Of a DNA stretch of 64,000 nt, positions 1 to 12,000 are shown in pieces. Made by a program: the position numbers and the translations under genes. Below the pieces are notes generated by a model that saw nothing but the letters and a program-made list of their open reading frames with translations, was not told the origin of the DNA and ran no database searches. Source of the DNA: Centropus unirufus (lineage: Eukaryota; Chordata; Aves; Cuculiformes; Centropidae); NCBI GenBank assembly GCA_013397695.1, contig VYZI01000018.1:3375599-3439598 (forward strand), in the 5' to 3' direction. Within the stretch, counting starts at the first letter, position 1, and the number at the start of each line of letters is the position of its first letter.

Positions 1-3000
1 AAGTCAGTGGCGTGCACTGTGTGAGCCCCTGCAGTGCTGTCAAGTAGCCATGTTCACGTGTTTTTTGGAGACTGACTGAGGCTGACGGGTACTTTCAAAT
101 ATTAGGCTGCACTGCTTTTGTTTGATGCATCTAATCCCTTTGCTATAGGTCAGAGTGAATCTTAATTAGAGAAGAGTTACTACTGTTGACCATGTGACTT
201 TATTATGGTAGAATAGGTACATTTTCTAGTGTTTCTGGCTTTTAATAGAATGGGAATTTTCACTCTCCTAGTTAAGATAATGCAAAGTCTGATGCATCTC
301 TTTTCTCTGGTATTTTGTCTTAAGTTTTCCTTTCTGAAGTTCCGCTCAGTGCTGTTGGCAGTTTCATCACTGTCAGTATACATACAGCCACTCTTTAAAA
401 AAAAAAAAAGAAAACAAAATGATTTGTGAACGAGTACAATCAGGAAAGTTCAAGAAGTATCTAAGTTCTAACGTATAATCTGAAGCATATGTCAATAATC
501 TCAAGTCTTGGAGGCCTATTTATTTTTTCATCCAAATAGGCGTTGACTGCTGTGGCCAAGATTTTCTAACGTAATTGTTGGTCAAAACTTATTTTCTGAC
601 TTTAGAAACTATTTCATTTCAAAGATTCAGCAGCAGATTTGACTTTTCTTAAGGAAGAAAATGCCAGACCACCACCCCAAATACTTTGGTAGAAACCTGA
701 GATATTTACATTTGAAATTGGTACCAGAGCAGCTGTAGCTAGGGTTCTCCTGTTCTCTTTAGCTGTTCCTTGCTAATTTCTAACATGTGCTGCCATACCA
801 CTCCAATGGATGATGAAATCCAAGCACAGATCCTGGTTTGGGAGAAGAATGGTAATGAGATGAAGCTTCACAGCAGTGATGTTCTGTCTCTAAAGCAAAA
901 ATTCCAGAATGCACTGTATGTTCAAGTCTAATGTTGTATTCTTTGTCCTCCAACACTGGGCCCTTCAGTTGTAATTATTTTCCACTTTGCTGTTTTTCAA
1001 CTATATCTGCTTTTTCTCGTATTGTATTGGCTTACGTTCTTTCTAAATGGATGCTGATTGTTTGGATTTTGTGTTTCTTAGTGGGAATGAATTTTATTTA
1101 GTATTTGGGTTTCAGTGCAGTTTTCTGTCATTTTTCCATCCTCTGGAGTTGGGATCCTGCTTGATGCAAATTAAACCACCCTATCCTGACATTGCTGCGG
1201 AGGCTTTAAGGACTCCTGTGAATCATCAAGTGTGAGGTTTTTTTACCAGGATCTGTTTTGACAAGTACTCTGACAACCATAACACCCGCAGAGGACCTAG
1301 TCATGTTCTGCATTCTTGATGGATATTGGCTGTCCTCAAGTCTGTGAGTTCAAGTTGGCATCAGTGTGAAAAATGCTCTTTGCTTCTTCCTCTCGTCTTG
1401 CAGGACACATCCAGGCACTGCTGCACTCACCTGTGAGCATGTGGTGCCTTCAGGCTGCAATCTAGATCCATGGGCTACAGCCAAGGCCAGGTGACAAACT
1501 TTAGTGCCTCCTGGGAGACATCTTGCAGGTCATCTTTTATTACCAAAGAGTTTATCATAATACTTGTCCGTGACTCTATCTCTCTCTATCTTAATTCCTT
1601 CTGTCATTTTTATTTCACTCAAGTAGTATTTCCTCAGGGCTTCCCTCTCTTGCTGTTTTCCTCTGTATCTGTCATTCTTTCATTTTATTCTTTCCCAAGA
1701 AAATTTTCCCTGAACAGGTGGAGCTCAAGATCTTGTTTCTAAACAGCTTTTCAGGGAAATGTCAATGTGCCAGATTAGAACTTGACAGTTCAAACCCGTA
1801 TTTACCAATTGGTAAATACCAATAAACTCCTAATGGCCTTGCAAGTTTCTCATCAGAACACTCTTGTGTCCTCTGGATAAGAAGGAAAGTGAGAATACAT
1901 TTACTTTCCTCTTAAACAAACTGTGAACTTCTCCAGTTCCTTAGCCTCTTTTTCCCCTTCATTTTCATTTGAGGCAGCTCTCCTGCATGGTCTCATTGTT
2001 GGACCTGACAGCTCCACCGAAGCAGGATGACAGTATCGTGGGGCATGATAAGGGCAAAGTTCCTTGGCACGGAAAATCAGGCTGTAACATTAGATTTATG
2101 TCCGCTTGGTGAGTAGGATACACTTGTGGCTGGTTGAGTACGTTGTTCTGAAAGATCCGGCTGGCTCTTGGCCTGCTTTTATATCACTTGTGGTGACTAA
2201 CTAGGCGTTTTTAATGCTTATTAGAGATGTTGGTTTATCATATGGGCTGTGTAAGATTGATGATGTTCCTACAGTTTCTGATGCTGCTGAGCTACTTCAG
2301 TTTTGCACCTAAGTTATTGTCATCTTTTTGCACCTTCCACTGCTCTGAGTTTTAAGCATCTTTCAGACATTTCCTGTTTGATATCAAAGAGAGATTTCCT
2401 TATCTGAGATGATCAATTTTTCCTCAAAGGTCTGCAAGGAGGTACTGGTAGAGGAACTAGGGCATATTTTCTTTTTGTATTCCTATATTATCTCATCTGG
2501 AAAGTGAGTGTCTGTATTTTGTAGCTTTTGGTAGAGAAAATTACCCTCAAATTTGTTTCACTTTTCAAAAGTAGCACTGGTAATTTGAAGGTTTGCTTCT
2601 AGTATTTTATTTCCTAGACTAGTCTGTACCAGGCCAGCCAATGCCATGATAATTGATTTCTCTTGGTAGTATCAGCTGAGTTGGTGTGAAACAGTGAATT
2701 TTCCTAGTGCCTGGTAAGCCTTCAGAACAACTGTGGGAAGGTTGACTAACTAGCCAGGTAAGATGGGATGTCCAGGTTCTGTAATCAGTTTGGTTAGCTT
2801 TAATTCTGCAGTTGGTGTATCATGCTCAGCTGTGTGGTATCTTTGCGCCCTTTAGCACTTCATTTTCCTTCCTTTGCCATTTTTATCTACAGAAACAGAT
2901 GAAATGTTGCATGCATTCAAGAAAGAAAGCCTCACAATTTTTAAGCCAGTCCACTTACTAAGCCAGAAATGTAAAGGAAAATAATTTCTAAGTGGAACAT

Positions 3001-3109
3001 CTTTGCAGTCTTTGCTCAAAGGTGCTGCCATCTGTCAGAATGAAATAATTGTGCTTATGTAGAACCCTGTACCCAAGGACCTCAATGTTACGACTATTAA
3101 ACCACATAA
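1..3109. other. Non-coding stretch, no gene recognised
   Basis: This AT-rich sequence has many stops in all frames and no protein family I can recognise. It holds a 13-base A run at about 397-409, a perfect 22-bp palindrome at 1798-1819 (listed separately) and one splice-flanked open segment at 1404-1490 (discussed as a finding, not called a gene). No tRNA, rRNA or recent transposon was seen. Confidence 0.6.
1798..1819. repeat. Perfect 22-bp palindrome
   Basis: The 22 bases from 1798 to 1819 are identical to their own reverse complement: arms 'gtatttacc' and 'ggtaaatac' around a central 'aatt'. It could form a cruciform or serve as a symmetric site for a dimeric DNA-binding protein. It may equally be chance in AT-rich DNA. 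No transposon terminal repeats or target-site duplication were seen around it. Confidence 0.9.
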
Positions 3110-3265
3110 CATCCCAGTGAGGGACCTAATAATAGCATAACTGTTATGCAGATGGAGGAGATAAAACTGAGTTAAATTACTTGCCCAAGAAATCACTATC
3201 TGTTACTGGCAAGAACAAGAACTGAATTAATTGACCCCATCTTTCAGAGTCTGTTTTAATCCTGA
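3110..3265 (-). mobile_element. Ancient MIR-type SINE, antisense
   Basis: Read on the + strand, the segment follows the reverse complement of the MIR/CORE-SINE consensus. An 'ataatag...cagatgg' stretch is followed by 'aaaactgag', then 'ttaaattacttgcccaag', a short gap and 'aagaactgaattaattgacccc', ending near 'cagagtctg'. The 'acttgcccaag' block is the most diagnostic part. Divergence is high, as expected for an element that was active in early amniotes. No tail or target duplication can be seen. The match was made from memory of the consensus. Confidence 0.6.
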
Positions 3266-6200
3266 GACAATTCTGCTTTGTCATACACAACTATTTCACT
3301 CGTGGCTTATCTTAACATGTTTTATAAAAAAATCCAGATAACTGTAATGTGTCTGAATTATGTAGAGTGTTTTCCAATACAAAACCTGTATCTGACATAT
3401 TAAGCATATTCATTTTTCTGTCTGGCTCCTCCAGTTCATAGGTTCTAAATGACAAGGCATTATGAAGCCCTATATTTTATTTTTCATTTGTAGATTTGTA
3501 GAGAGCAATTTTTTTCTTTTCCCACCAGCTCACCAGATTATAATTTTACACACTACACAAGCTAACTTCATACTGTATTTATGCCATCGATACAGCTATT
3601 TTCCACAATGTGAATGAAGTACCTGGCGTGATAAATATTGAAGTGTATCTGCAGTTTCATTTTCACATACAATTGACACTTCCAAAGAATAAAACCATTG
3701 CTGCAGTATTTACTAAATGTCCCTATTTAATTCTGATCATCTTGAATAGTATCTCAGTATAGCAAGCAATTCAACATCATTTCTCTTCATTTATGACCAT
3801 GTTATATTCTTTCAACATAGTCATGCAGGAGTACAACGAGTTCTGATTATGGCATACTATTCATATTGCAAAATGTGCATGGAGATACTGCAATAACGCT
3901 AATATTACATTTCACTGCATTGTCAGTGCCAGGAAAATGCAGTATTCTACTATGCCAAGTTACAAATGCTACACAATGTAATCTTGCTGTGTTGCATTAT
4001 GTTGCATTTTAGTGTTATAATTTTAGCTTTTCAGTATTACAAAAAAAAGAAACAAGAGTCATATCACATCTACAGGCTCTTAAATACTGTCTATTTTCAT
4101 TTTTTTCGCCTTGCCTATTGACTCTGTCATATTAACTTGGTATGTTAAAAACATACAAGTATAGTGATTTATATGTGTTTGAACTCTCCTAATAGTTTAA
4201 CATAATCTTTCTTTTGCTACTAATGTGGAGATATTTCAACATCTTTTCTTTGCAAAAAAGGTTGTTCTTATTCATATTGCTGAGGCAGTTTGCTTGCAGC
4301 GCTTTGTAGCTGTCTTTCTGGAGTAAGTGGAACCAACTATGTCAGTTAGAAAAGCTGAAGCTGGGACAGAAGGACAGGGTCCTTCCATCTAATAAGATTA
4401 TTGAACTATCAGAAAATTATTCAATGGCCCAAGTTCCTTGCAATTACTACACAATATCTACTGTGCTTCAATGTCTCTAGCTGTAACATTCCCTGTATTT
4501 CAAGGGGCCTGATTCTTTCCTATAGTTTTGTTTTGCACCACTTAAGATGAAGAAGAATCAGTGGAGCCAGTTCTGATTGGTCCTTGTGGTGAGAAAACAA
4601 AAGATTTAAAAAATCAGGACAAAATTTCTTATGTCACGTCCACGGTCTCTGAGTAACTCAGCTCAATTAATGATGAATGCTGACTTAAATGTGAAAAACT
4701 GAAATACTGTTTTCCTGGTAAAAACTGTTAGTTCTATAATCTACATTTCAAAAGGAAGGCAACGGTATTCACTATTACATGGGTTTTAGCACACTGGTTA
4801 TTCAATTTTGAATTGTTAGATGTGAGCAGAGAATACCATGACACACAGGTTTATTTTTGCTGCCTTTATGCTAAGGACAAATTTTAAAATAATAGCTATT
4901 ATTTGTGCACAGCCTGCAGTTCTGCAATTCTATTGAGCCATTAAAATTAACTTTATGAGGTTTAGAGGACCTTCAACACCTGCAGAACAAACATGATAGA
5001 AAAAGCAAAACAAACAAACTTATTCTCCTGCTTCTTGTACTGCACATGTCATCATTGTGAAAAACAGAAGAGATTTCCTCTTTTAACATTGAGATCTGGC
5101 ATCCCTTCTCTAAATGCACTTAATTGCAAAGCAATAAAGAGAAGTTGTACTAAACTTACACTAGGAATATTGGATTTTTCCAAGATTCAAACAATGGAAA
5201 CTCTAAATATGCTAGAAACAGTGGAGGGGTTTTAAGTTGTTTGTAGTAATCCTTTCTAAATTATTAATCATGAGATATTACAGATGACTAATCTGCAACA
5301 TCACATATGAATTCAGCTAATTGGATCTGACTAAAGCAAAAATAAACCAGTTCTCTTTAATATATTTTTATATGTTTTATATTTAAAAAAAATCTTTTTC
5401 CTAATTTTAGCTGCAACAGCTTCAGGATTCCTTTGGACAAAGAGAACCACCCAGCTTTCCCATAGACTGAGAAAATGTTATTGACTAAGTTTCAGGCTAG
5501 AAAAAAGAGATCCACAAAGATAAACTAGCTGCTGTTGTTAGTCTCATGCAACATTATTTGAGACAGAAGCGAATCCAGAAGGCTGGCTCTATAAGTTTTA
5601 AGTAAACCTCTGGTAAAGCACTCTCTTGGCCGTGATATAATAGAGCTCTCAGCTGTGTAGTGGAAGGTTAGCAACAACAATTTGAACTCATAAAATCACC
5701 TAACCCATAGGTAAATGACTAAGTAGAGTGACTTGCAGCCCTGTATCAACTTAATGTATAGGTCGTAAGAGAAGAGTTAGTGTAGAACATCAGCAGAAAG
5801 CTACATTTTGTGGGATGAAAGTGTAGATTGTTGCTGGCTTATTGGCTGACCTGCAGTTAGGCAAAGAAGTTAGCCCTTATCTTGGAAAAAACTGACTGCT
5901 GGGGCTTTTTCCTATGTGAAAGACATTCTAAATCTACAAATATAATTTGGTAAGATGAGGCCAAATTTGGGCCTGTCAACTTTGACACATCCCTTAAAAG
6001 ATTCCAAATGATAGAAATGGTGTGTAAGAGAGTTGCAACAAAGGAGAGGTTTTCAGTTCTTTTGAGAGAGCTGTATAATCACACTTTCTTCCAGAAGCAT
6101 TGAGTGTGAAGATCTGTCAATAGAAATCTCAAACTGTGAATATACAATTGAGTTTTATTATCCCTTTGTTATTTTGTAACTACATAGGTATGACAGACAG

Positions 6201-8149
6201 AAACTGGTTTTAAAAGAAATTCACAATTGTCAGTATGTCACATGCATGAATCCCACTGCTGGAAGTTTTTCAGTAAATCAGCATCTTTGGGTAGGTGCGC
6301 CAAATGCCATATTTTAACAAAATGTTTTTGCTAACGGTAATACTCAAGCTCTTAATTTAAAGAGAATGAACATCCTAATATTTTGTTATAGCCTTGCACA
6401 GCAGACAGATGGTACTCTGCCTTTCATAAAGAAGATGAGGAACCACTCAGTTATGAGCACCAGATAAAAGGTGCTGAGGGTATGAGGTGTATAGGGAAAC
6501 CTTCAGTTAGACCCATTGCCAAGGCATCCCCAGGAGCCCACATGGGCAAATCAGGCACTGCATTGTACAACAAGAATCGTTTAAGACAGTGCAGGTCTCC
6601 TCAAAAGTCCTTTGACTTTCTAAGGAGTGTAGTGAAAAAGTAGACAGCAGTTTCCAAACCTTTTCACACCAGCAGGACTGTTTGTCTCTCTTTGTGTCTT
6701 AAGGATTTATGGTGCTGCTTCTCTTGGCAGGGATTGGAAGCCTGCCACACACAGTGCAGAGAGATACGGAAGGTTCTATTGAACTTCATGGTTCTATCTT
6801 TTATGCAAGATGAAAAGAAGACAGCAAAACTCTGCTTGAGGGGCCCCTTTCTTAATTTTTTTTATAGTGGATAACTTTATTTTGTGTAAAAATTGATTTG
6901 TGATTAAATTGTCTGAGTTTTGAGGTGGAGGGTATGTAGGCTATGTTTTATCTGCCAGATCAACGATGATATTTGTGGCAGTTGCATAGCAGAAATGTTT
7001 TTCCTGCCTTGTGCTAAATTTTGACTGCCACTGTATGCATGTATGCTCAGGCTTGGAAGTTTCTATTTTTAAGGTTGTTAGGGTTTGGATTCTACCTCAG
7101 AAGGCACTATGGTTTTTTCCTGCAACCTTGTTTTGCTGCCATATTCATTAAATGCATAGTATACCAGAGGAAACAACAATCTGATTCCTATAATCCCATT
7201 TCTGACAGAGTCATGTGGAAATCCTCTGCCAGAGGCATGCACCTGTGTCTGAGCTGGCTGAGCAGCAAAGTGGAGTGGGGCTGAGGACTGCTCCCTAAGC
7301 AGCTAGACCACACTGAGTGACAGCTGGTTTGTCTGTTGAGTGATGTGCAGGATCTTGTTCAAAATCTCACAATGGAATTGCCACTCTGTGACAGTGGCTG
7401 TACTTCGGCCCCCCTGCAGGAGCAACAAAAGCAAAAAAATCCACCACAAGTGTGCCTGACTTCAAAAAAGTAACTGTGTGAACACAAGGAAGCAGACTAA
7501 AAAGAAGACAAAATAGGCCACTAAAGAAATTGATTCATTCCAGGGAGCAAGGAGATCACGGGACCAGTGTGCCCTGTCCTTTGGGAAAGAATTCAGAAAA
7601 GGGTAAAGCAGACTGGCATAGCTAATCAGGAAAGGAAAGAAAGCTACTAGAAACAGAAAGAATCATGCAGAAAACTGAATTGCATCCAAACAAAGTAAGT
7701 AGGAAGGACTGTAAACTAAAGACTAAGTATAAAACTCTAATCAGTCTACCCAAAAGAGTTTAAGGAGTAACTAGATTCAGGGATCAAAATTTCCACTAAA
7801 CCATTTTTTGATCACAGAAACACCTGATGACCAGCGTACAAAATGGTTACTCAGAGGGTAAAATCTCTACAGGGAAGGTAAACTTATTTTTTTGTGATGT
7901 TGTTTTCTGTGAGTAAAACTGGGGTTATTCCCACACAGAAACTTTGGTTTTTTGAGGGAACAGTTGGGACATCAGCAAAAGTCTGCCTAGAAAAAAACAA
8001 GGAAGGAATAACAGCACCAAAAGAAAGAATGAATTGTAATGAACTGTAGTAAGCAGTTTCTAACCTGAAGCTCTGAAGGGTGAAGCAGCTGGATCTGACT
8101 GGCAGAGGTCTTGGAGTTCTTTAAAAAGCAAGCATGAGGATAGAAAAGA
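3266..8149. other. Non-coding stretch, no gene recognised
   Basis: The region is AT-rich, with scattered short open frames below 90 codons that resemble no protein I know. A splice-acceptor-like site at 5409-5410 opens a 19-codon frame (see findings). From about 7300 to 8150 the sequence is A- and purine-rich and leads into the old CR1 copy; part of it may be decayed 5' CR1 sequence, but I could not align it. Confidence 0.5.
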
Positions 8150-9065
8150 GTTGTCATGTGGCTTAATAAGTGGCCAAGAAAGTGAGAAATGGAAGATAAG
8201 AGTAACCGATAGATTGTTGCAATGAAGGAGAGGTCACCAGCGGAGTTCCACAGGGAGATCCATGCTGTTTAAAAATATAGATTAGATATAGGGGAAATAG
8301 GGGCGAACAATGCAGTGGTCAAGTTTGATGATGATACAAAGTTCTTGCAGTTAGTAACAATGAGGACCAGCTGTGAAGAACAGCTGAAGTGGCTGGGTAA
8401 TAAAATTACTCAGATGAAATTCAGTGAAGTTAAATGGTAAAGTACATGAACATTGGGAAATACAAGTTTATTTCATGTAGAAGATAGATGATGGGCTCTG
8501 AATTGTCAATTACCACTGAAGAGTGAGACCTGGGGGTTATGATAAATAGTTCAATGAAAACATCAGCTTAGTGATTGTCAGCAGACAAAAAATAGCAAAG
8601 CAATTGTTAGGGATTATTAGGGAGGGAACAGAGAACAAACAGAAAACAATTATTCCACTATATAAAGCCATGGTTCACCTGGATGTTGAACATTATGTGA
8701 ATTTCTAGTCATGTCATTGCAAAAAATGATGCTTTGGAACTAAAAAAAGTGCAGAGAAGGGCAACAAGGATGACAAAAGCACCAAACAGATCCCATAGAG
8801 AGGCTCGGACTTGATAGCCTTGAAAACAGGCACCCAAGCAGATATATTAGAGGTCCATAAAATCCCAATTACTTGTAAGAAAATGAATGCAGACTGACTA
8901 TTTGCCATCACTTAGAGTACAAGAACGTGTCAAGGGAATGACAGAGAGAGGTTTAAAACAAGAAGAGGGAGTTCATGCAGTGGGCAAAAGGCCTTTGCAA
9001 CTCCATTTCAAAGGCTGTAATGCACAGAAGTTCTCATGCATTTAAGGGGAGACCAAATCTGGAAG
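8150..9065 (+). mobile_element. Ancient CR1/L3-like LINE, RT and C-terminal part
   Basis: This is a decayed sense-strand non-LTR retrotransposon. At 8233-8259 the bases encode a remnant of the RT motif T-S-G-V-P-Q-G-D. About 85 bp later (8321-8341) comes K-F-D-D-D-T-K, the position of the catalytic F-A-D-D-T motif. That spacing fits CR1. Further on, 'tataaagccatggtt', 'gtgcagagaagggcaacaagga' (interrupted in the family consensus by only a few changes), 'gaggtccataaaatc', 'tatttgccatcactta' and 'ggtttaaaacaa' occur in the order of the CR1/L3 C-terminal region. Frameshifts and stops are frequent, so no protein can be made. It is much more diverged than the CR1 tails elsewhere in the window and predates them. 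Confidence 0.85.
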
Positions 9066-12000
9066 GCCACTAAATTACATATATAGACAAAGCACAACTG
9101 AATCCGAAAATCTTCTGAGCTGAAAATATTTCGAGATTATGAGAGTATTAGGGAGGAAATATTATATGTGCTTGTGTTGTTTTTATTCTCCTTGGGTAGC
9201 TGGTGCTGACCACATCCTAGTCTGGATGAATTCTTGATAAGAATTGGTATGACCAGTCATATGTGTGTGTGTCATCACTTGTAAATTTTACACATCCAGG
9301 AAGTTGGGACCTATTGATAAGTTACATCATGTTTTTTGGAGAAGATCTAGCATCAAAAATAATATTAGAATCTTAATACTAAAGTAATGGCATGATATTT
9401 TATTATTATTGACCCTTACCGACTTCTGTTTTCCAGTAAGATGGCGTCTAATCATGAGATTCAGTGTTGGTGGTGAGAGTCGGAGAGAGTAGCATTCTGA
9501 CTGCAGGGACAGTTTCAGTGGGTAAGTTCAGTTGGTGTTTCAAGCACTCTGCATAAGTTCAAGGTCGCATTCACTTCTTTTCATCTACTAATGACAGCTA
9601 AAATTAAGACACCTAATTAGCCTAAAGAGTATGAGTCCTTTTATCTTCAATAGCAGACTTCGTGCCTGCCTACTATTTTGCAGTGTTAGATTCCTTTTTA
9701 TGCTTATATTTGAACTGGTCACTGCAATATGTTTGGCATAATTTCTTTGCCTTTCATTGAGTTCTTTCCTAAGCAGTGATTTCATCACTGTAGTTTCTAT
9801 ACGTGTCATACTTGGAAATGCATAGATTTTTAAAAATTGTATTTGTGCATTTACCTGAAACCTTCTTTCCAGCATCTGTACTGTATTTGAACTTGTCAGC
9901 AATTTTTTTGCTAATGGATAGTATTGAGAAACGTATATCAAACAGCTTCTCATACTGCTTGGACTTACTGTAGAGAATCAAAGTTATGAAACTGCACATA
10001 TTATTATAGTTTTCATTTAAGTTAACCTCGAATGTTCCAACATGATTTCATTTGAACATACCGGCTGATCAAAATTGTAATTTCTGCACAAGTGCAAGGG
10101 TTTTATAAACTCCTGTTTAGCTTCAAAACATGTTTTTAACTTTCTCATTTACAGGTATTTTGTTTCTTTCCTACAGAAAAGTTTTGCAATTGAGGAATAC
10201 TGTGATTTGACCATTAATATCTCAGCTGTGTGGGGGAGGAAAAAATCCTCAGGTAACTTTTCCAAGTTCTCTGTTTTTTATGTTACCGTTGACTAAAACA
10301 TAAAGATGTTAGTAATAGAATTATAATTGGTTTGTTGCAAGATAAAGGATCAATATGCTACTCTTAAGAAACTTAACAATTCTATTACAGTTTCTCTTTG
10401 CCTGGTATTCCACTAGGGTGCTATCTGCCTTCTTTTTTTAAAACAACAATTAAACTTTGAACTTTTCCCAATTTGATTAAATTTACACAGATTATTAGGC
10501 ACTCTGTAAAGAAAACAGGCTCATTTGGCAGGTTTCATACTGACTTGATAGTAATTGTGATCTCCATTGGGTGAGACAGGGAGTAAATGAGATATTTAAG
10601 ATGGTGTGCTTTGGCTATGAAAACCCTTTCAACTTGTGTTTTCAATTTCTGGGTTTCACTGTTATTAAAATATATGTGGGTATGTTTTAAAAGAAATAAT
10701 TATCTTTTTCTCTGCACACACTACTCTTCTAATCTCCCAGAGACATTTCTCTCTGTTTGCTGTCTGCTTCCCAGAGATTGATGCTTTAACTACCATATAG
10801 AGTAGGACCATAAATATGCTTTTCTGACACTGGAGCTGCAGTTAGAGAGTAGTGAATTCTATCATCTCCCTCACGTAAGGTGCAATCTGTCTGCGTCAGA
10901 AAATGACACAGAACCTTCTTCTCTCAGTGACTGGATTCAATTAGGTTTTTAATTTAAGATATTTGATGTGTATATTCCCAGTAATACAGGTCTTTACATG
11001 TAGTTCTTGTATGTATAAACTGTTCTTTCTCTTTATGTTAAACCTTATAGATTCTTGTATGATTTATGTAACACTTGTGTTTTGCTATTTCTAATCTAAC
11101 TCGGTAGAGAGTTCCCCAAATATATATGCATAGGCATATATGTCAATACTCAGAGTAACTACCATGCCTGAACGCCGTTTAAATTCTCTAATACCTGTTT
11201 CTTATGGTGACCCAAAGGCCACAGGAAAGAATGTAGCATTCTCAAACATTGAGAATCTCAGCTGTAAGATATCTAGGGTTTTGTATTTATCAGAATAGAA
11301 ATGCTTGTAAAGTCTTGGGATACAAAACTTCTATATGCCTGATGGAAATTTGAAATTATTTTTTCCCTGTTTGCCAATGAAGTGAAGCACAGCTCTTAAG
11401 ATGCCCTCCTCTCTCCCAGTTTGGTAATGCTGCAGCAATGTTTTGTGCTTTCACTTTTCTAAGTACACAGGCAGCAGTTACCTTGCACTTGCTGCAGAGC
11501 GGACTTCAGGGAGGGAGGGACGTACAGGGTGCTGAGGAGTCCACGTGATTCCCATTGGAGATGATAAGTCTACACTTAAATCCTCAGCCCTTTGCAAGTC
11601 CACATTCAACTGTTGCCATGAAAGTTAACTTTTAAAATAAGAATGGTCCTCCCATTTCATTCTGCTACCTTGTGCTCACAAAATTTGACAGAGGTTTTCT
11701 AGAAAAAGTGCTTTGATCCCAATTGCTGCACTGCCCTGTTGTGTACTGCAGGCAGAAAGTGAGGAGGATGGAGGAAAAACATATGGAAGCAAAACACGTC
11801 CATCATTCCTGAATATACTTTTTAAAAAAATACTGTAAAAATATCATAAAATTTGGCAACTTGGTGAACCTGGAGTTAATTTTTTTTTCTAAGCTGGTTT
11901 GCTTTTTGTTTAGCCTTCCTATATGGGTTAGCTTTTAACAAATGGAACTGCCACTTTCTGTATGACTGAGAACATTTTTAGTACTGTGCATCAAGCTGGC

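Noticed and set aside
9588..9999. Two overlapping minus-strand frames (121 and 76 codons)
   Set aside because: No recognisable motif, biased toward K/I/N/S/L as expected from AT-rich DNA, and of a length that chance can give in 64 kb on two strands.
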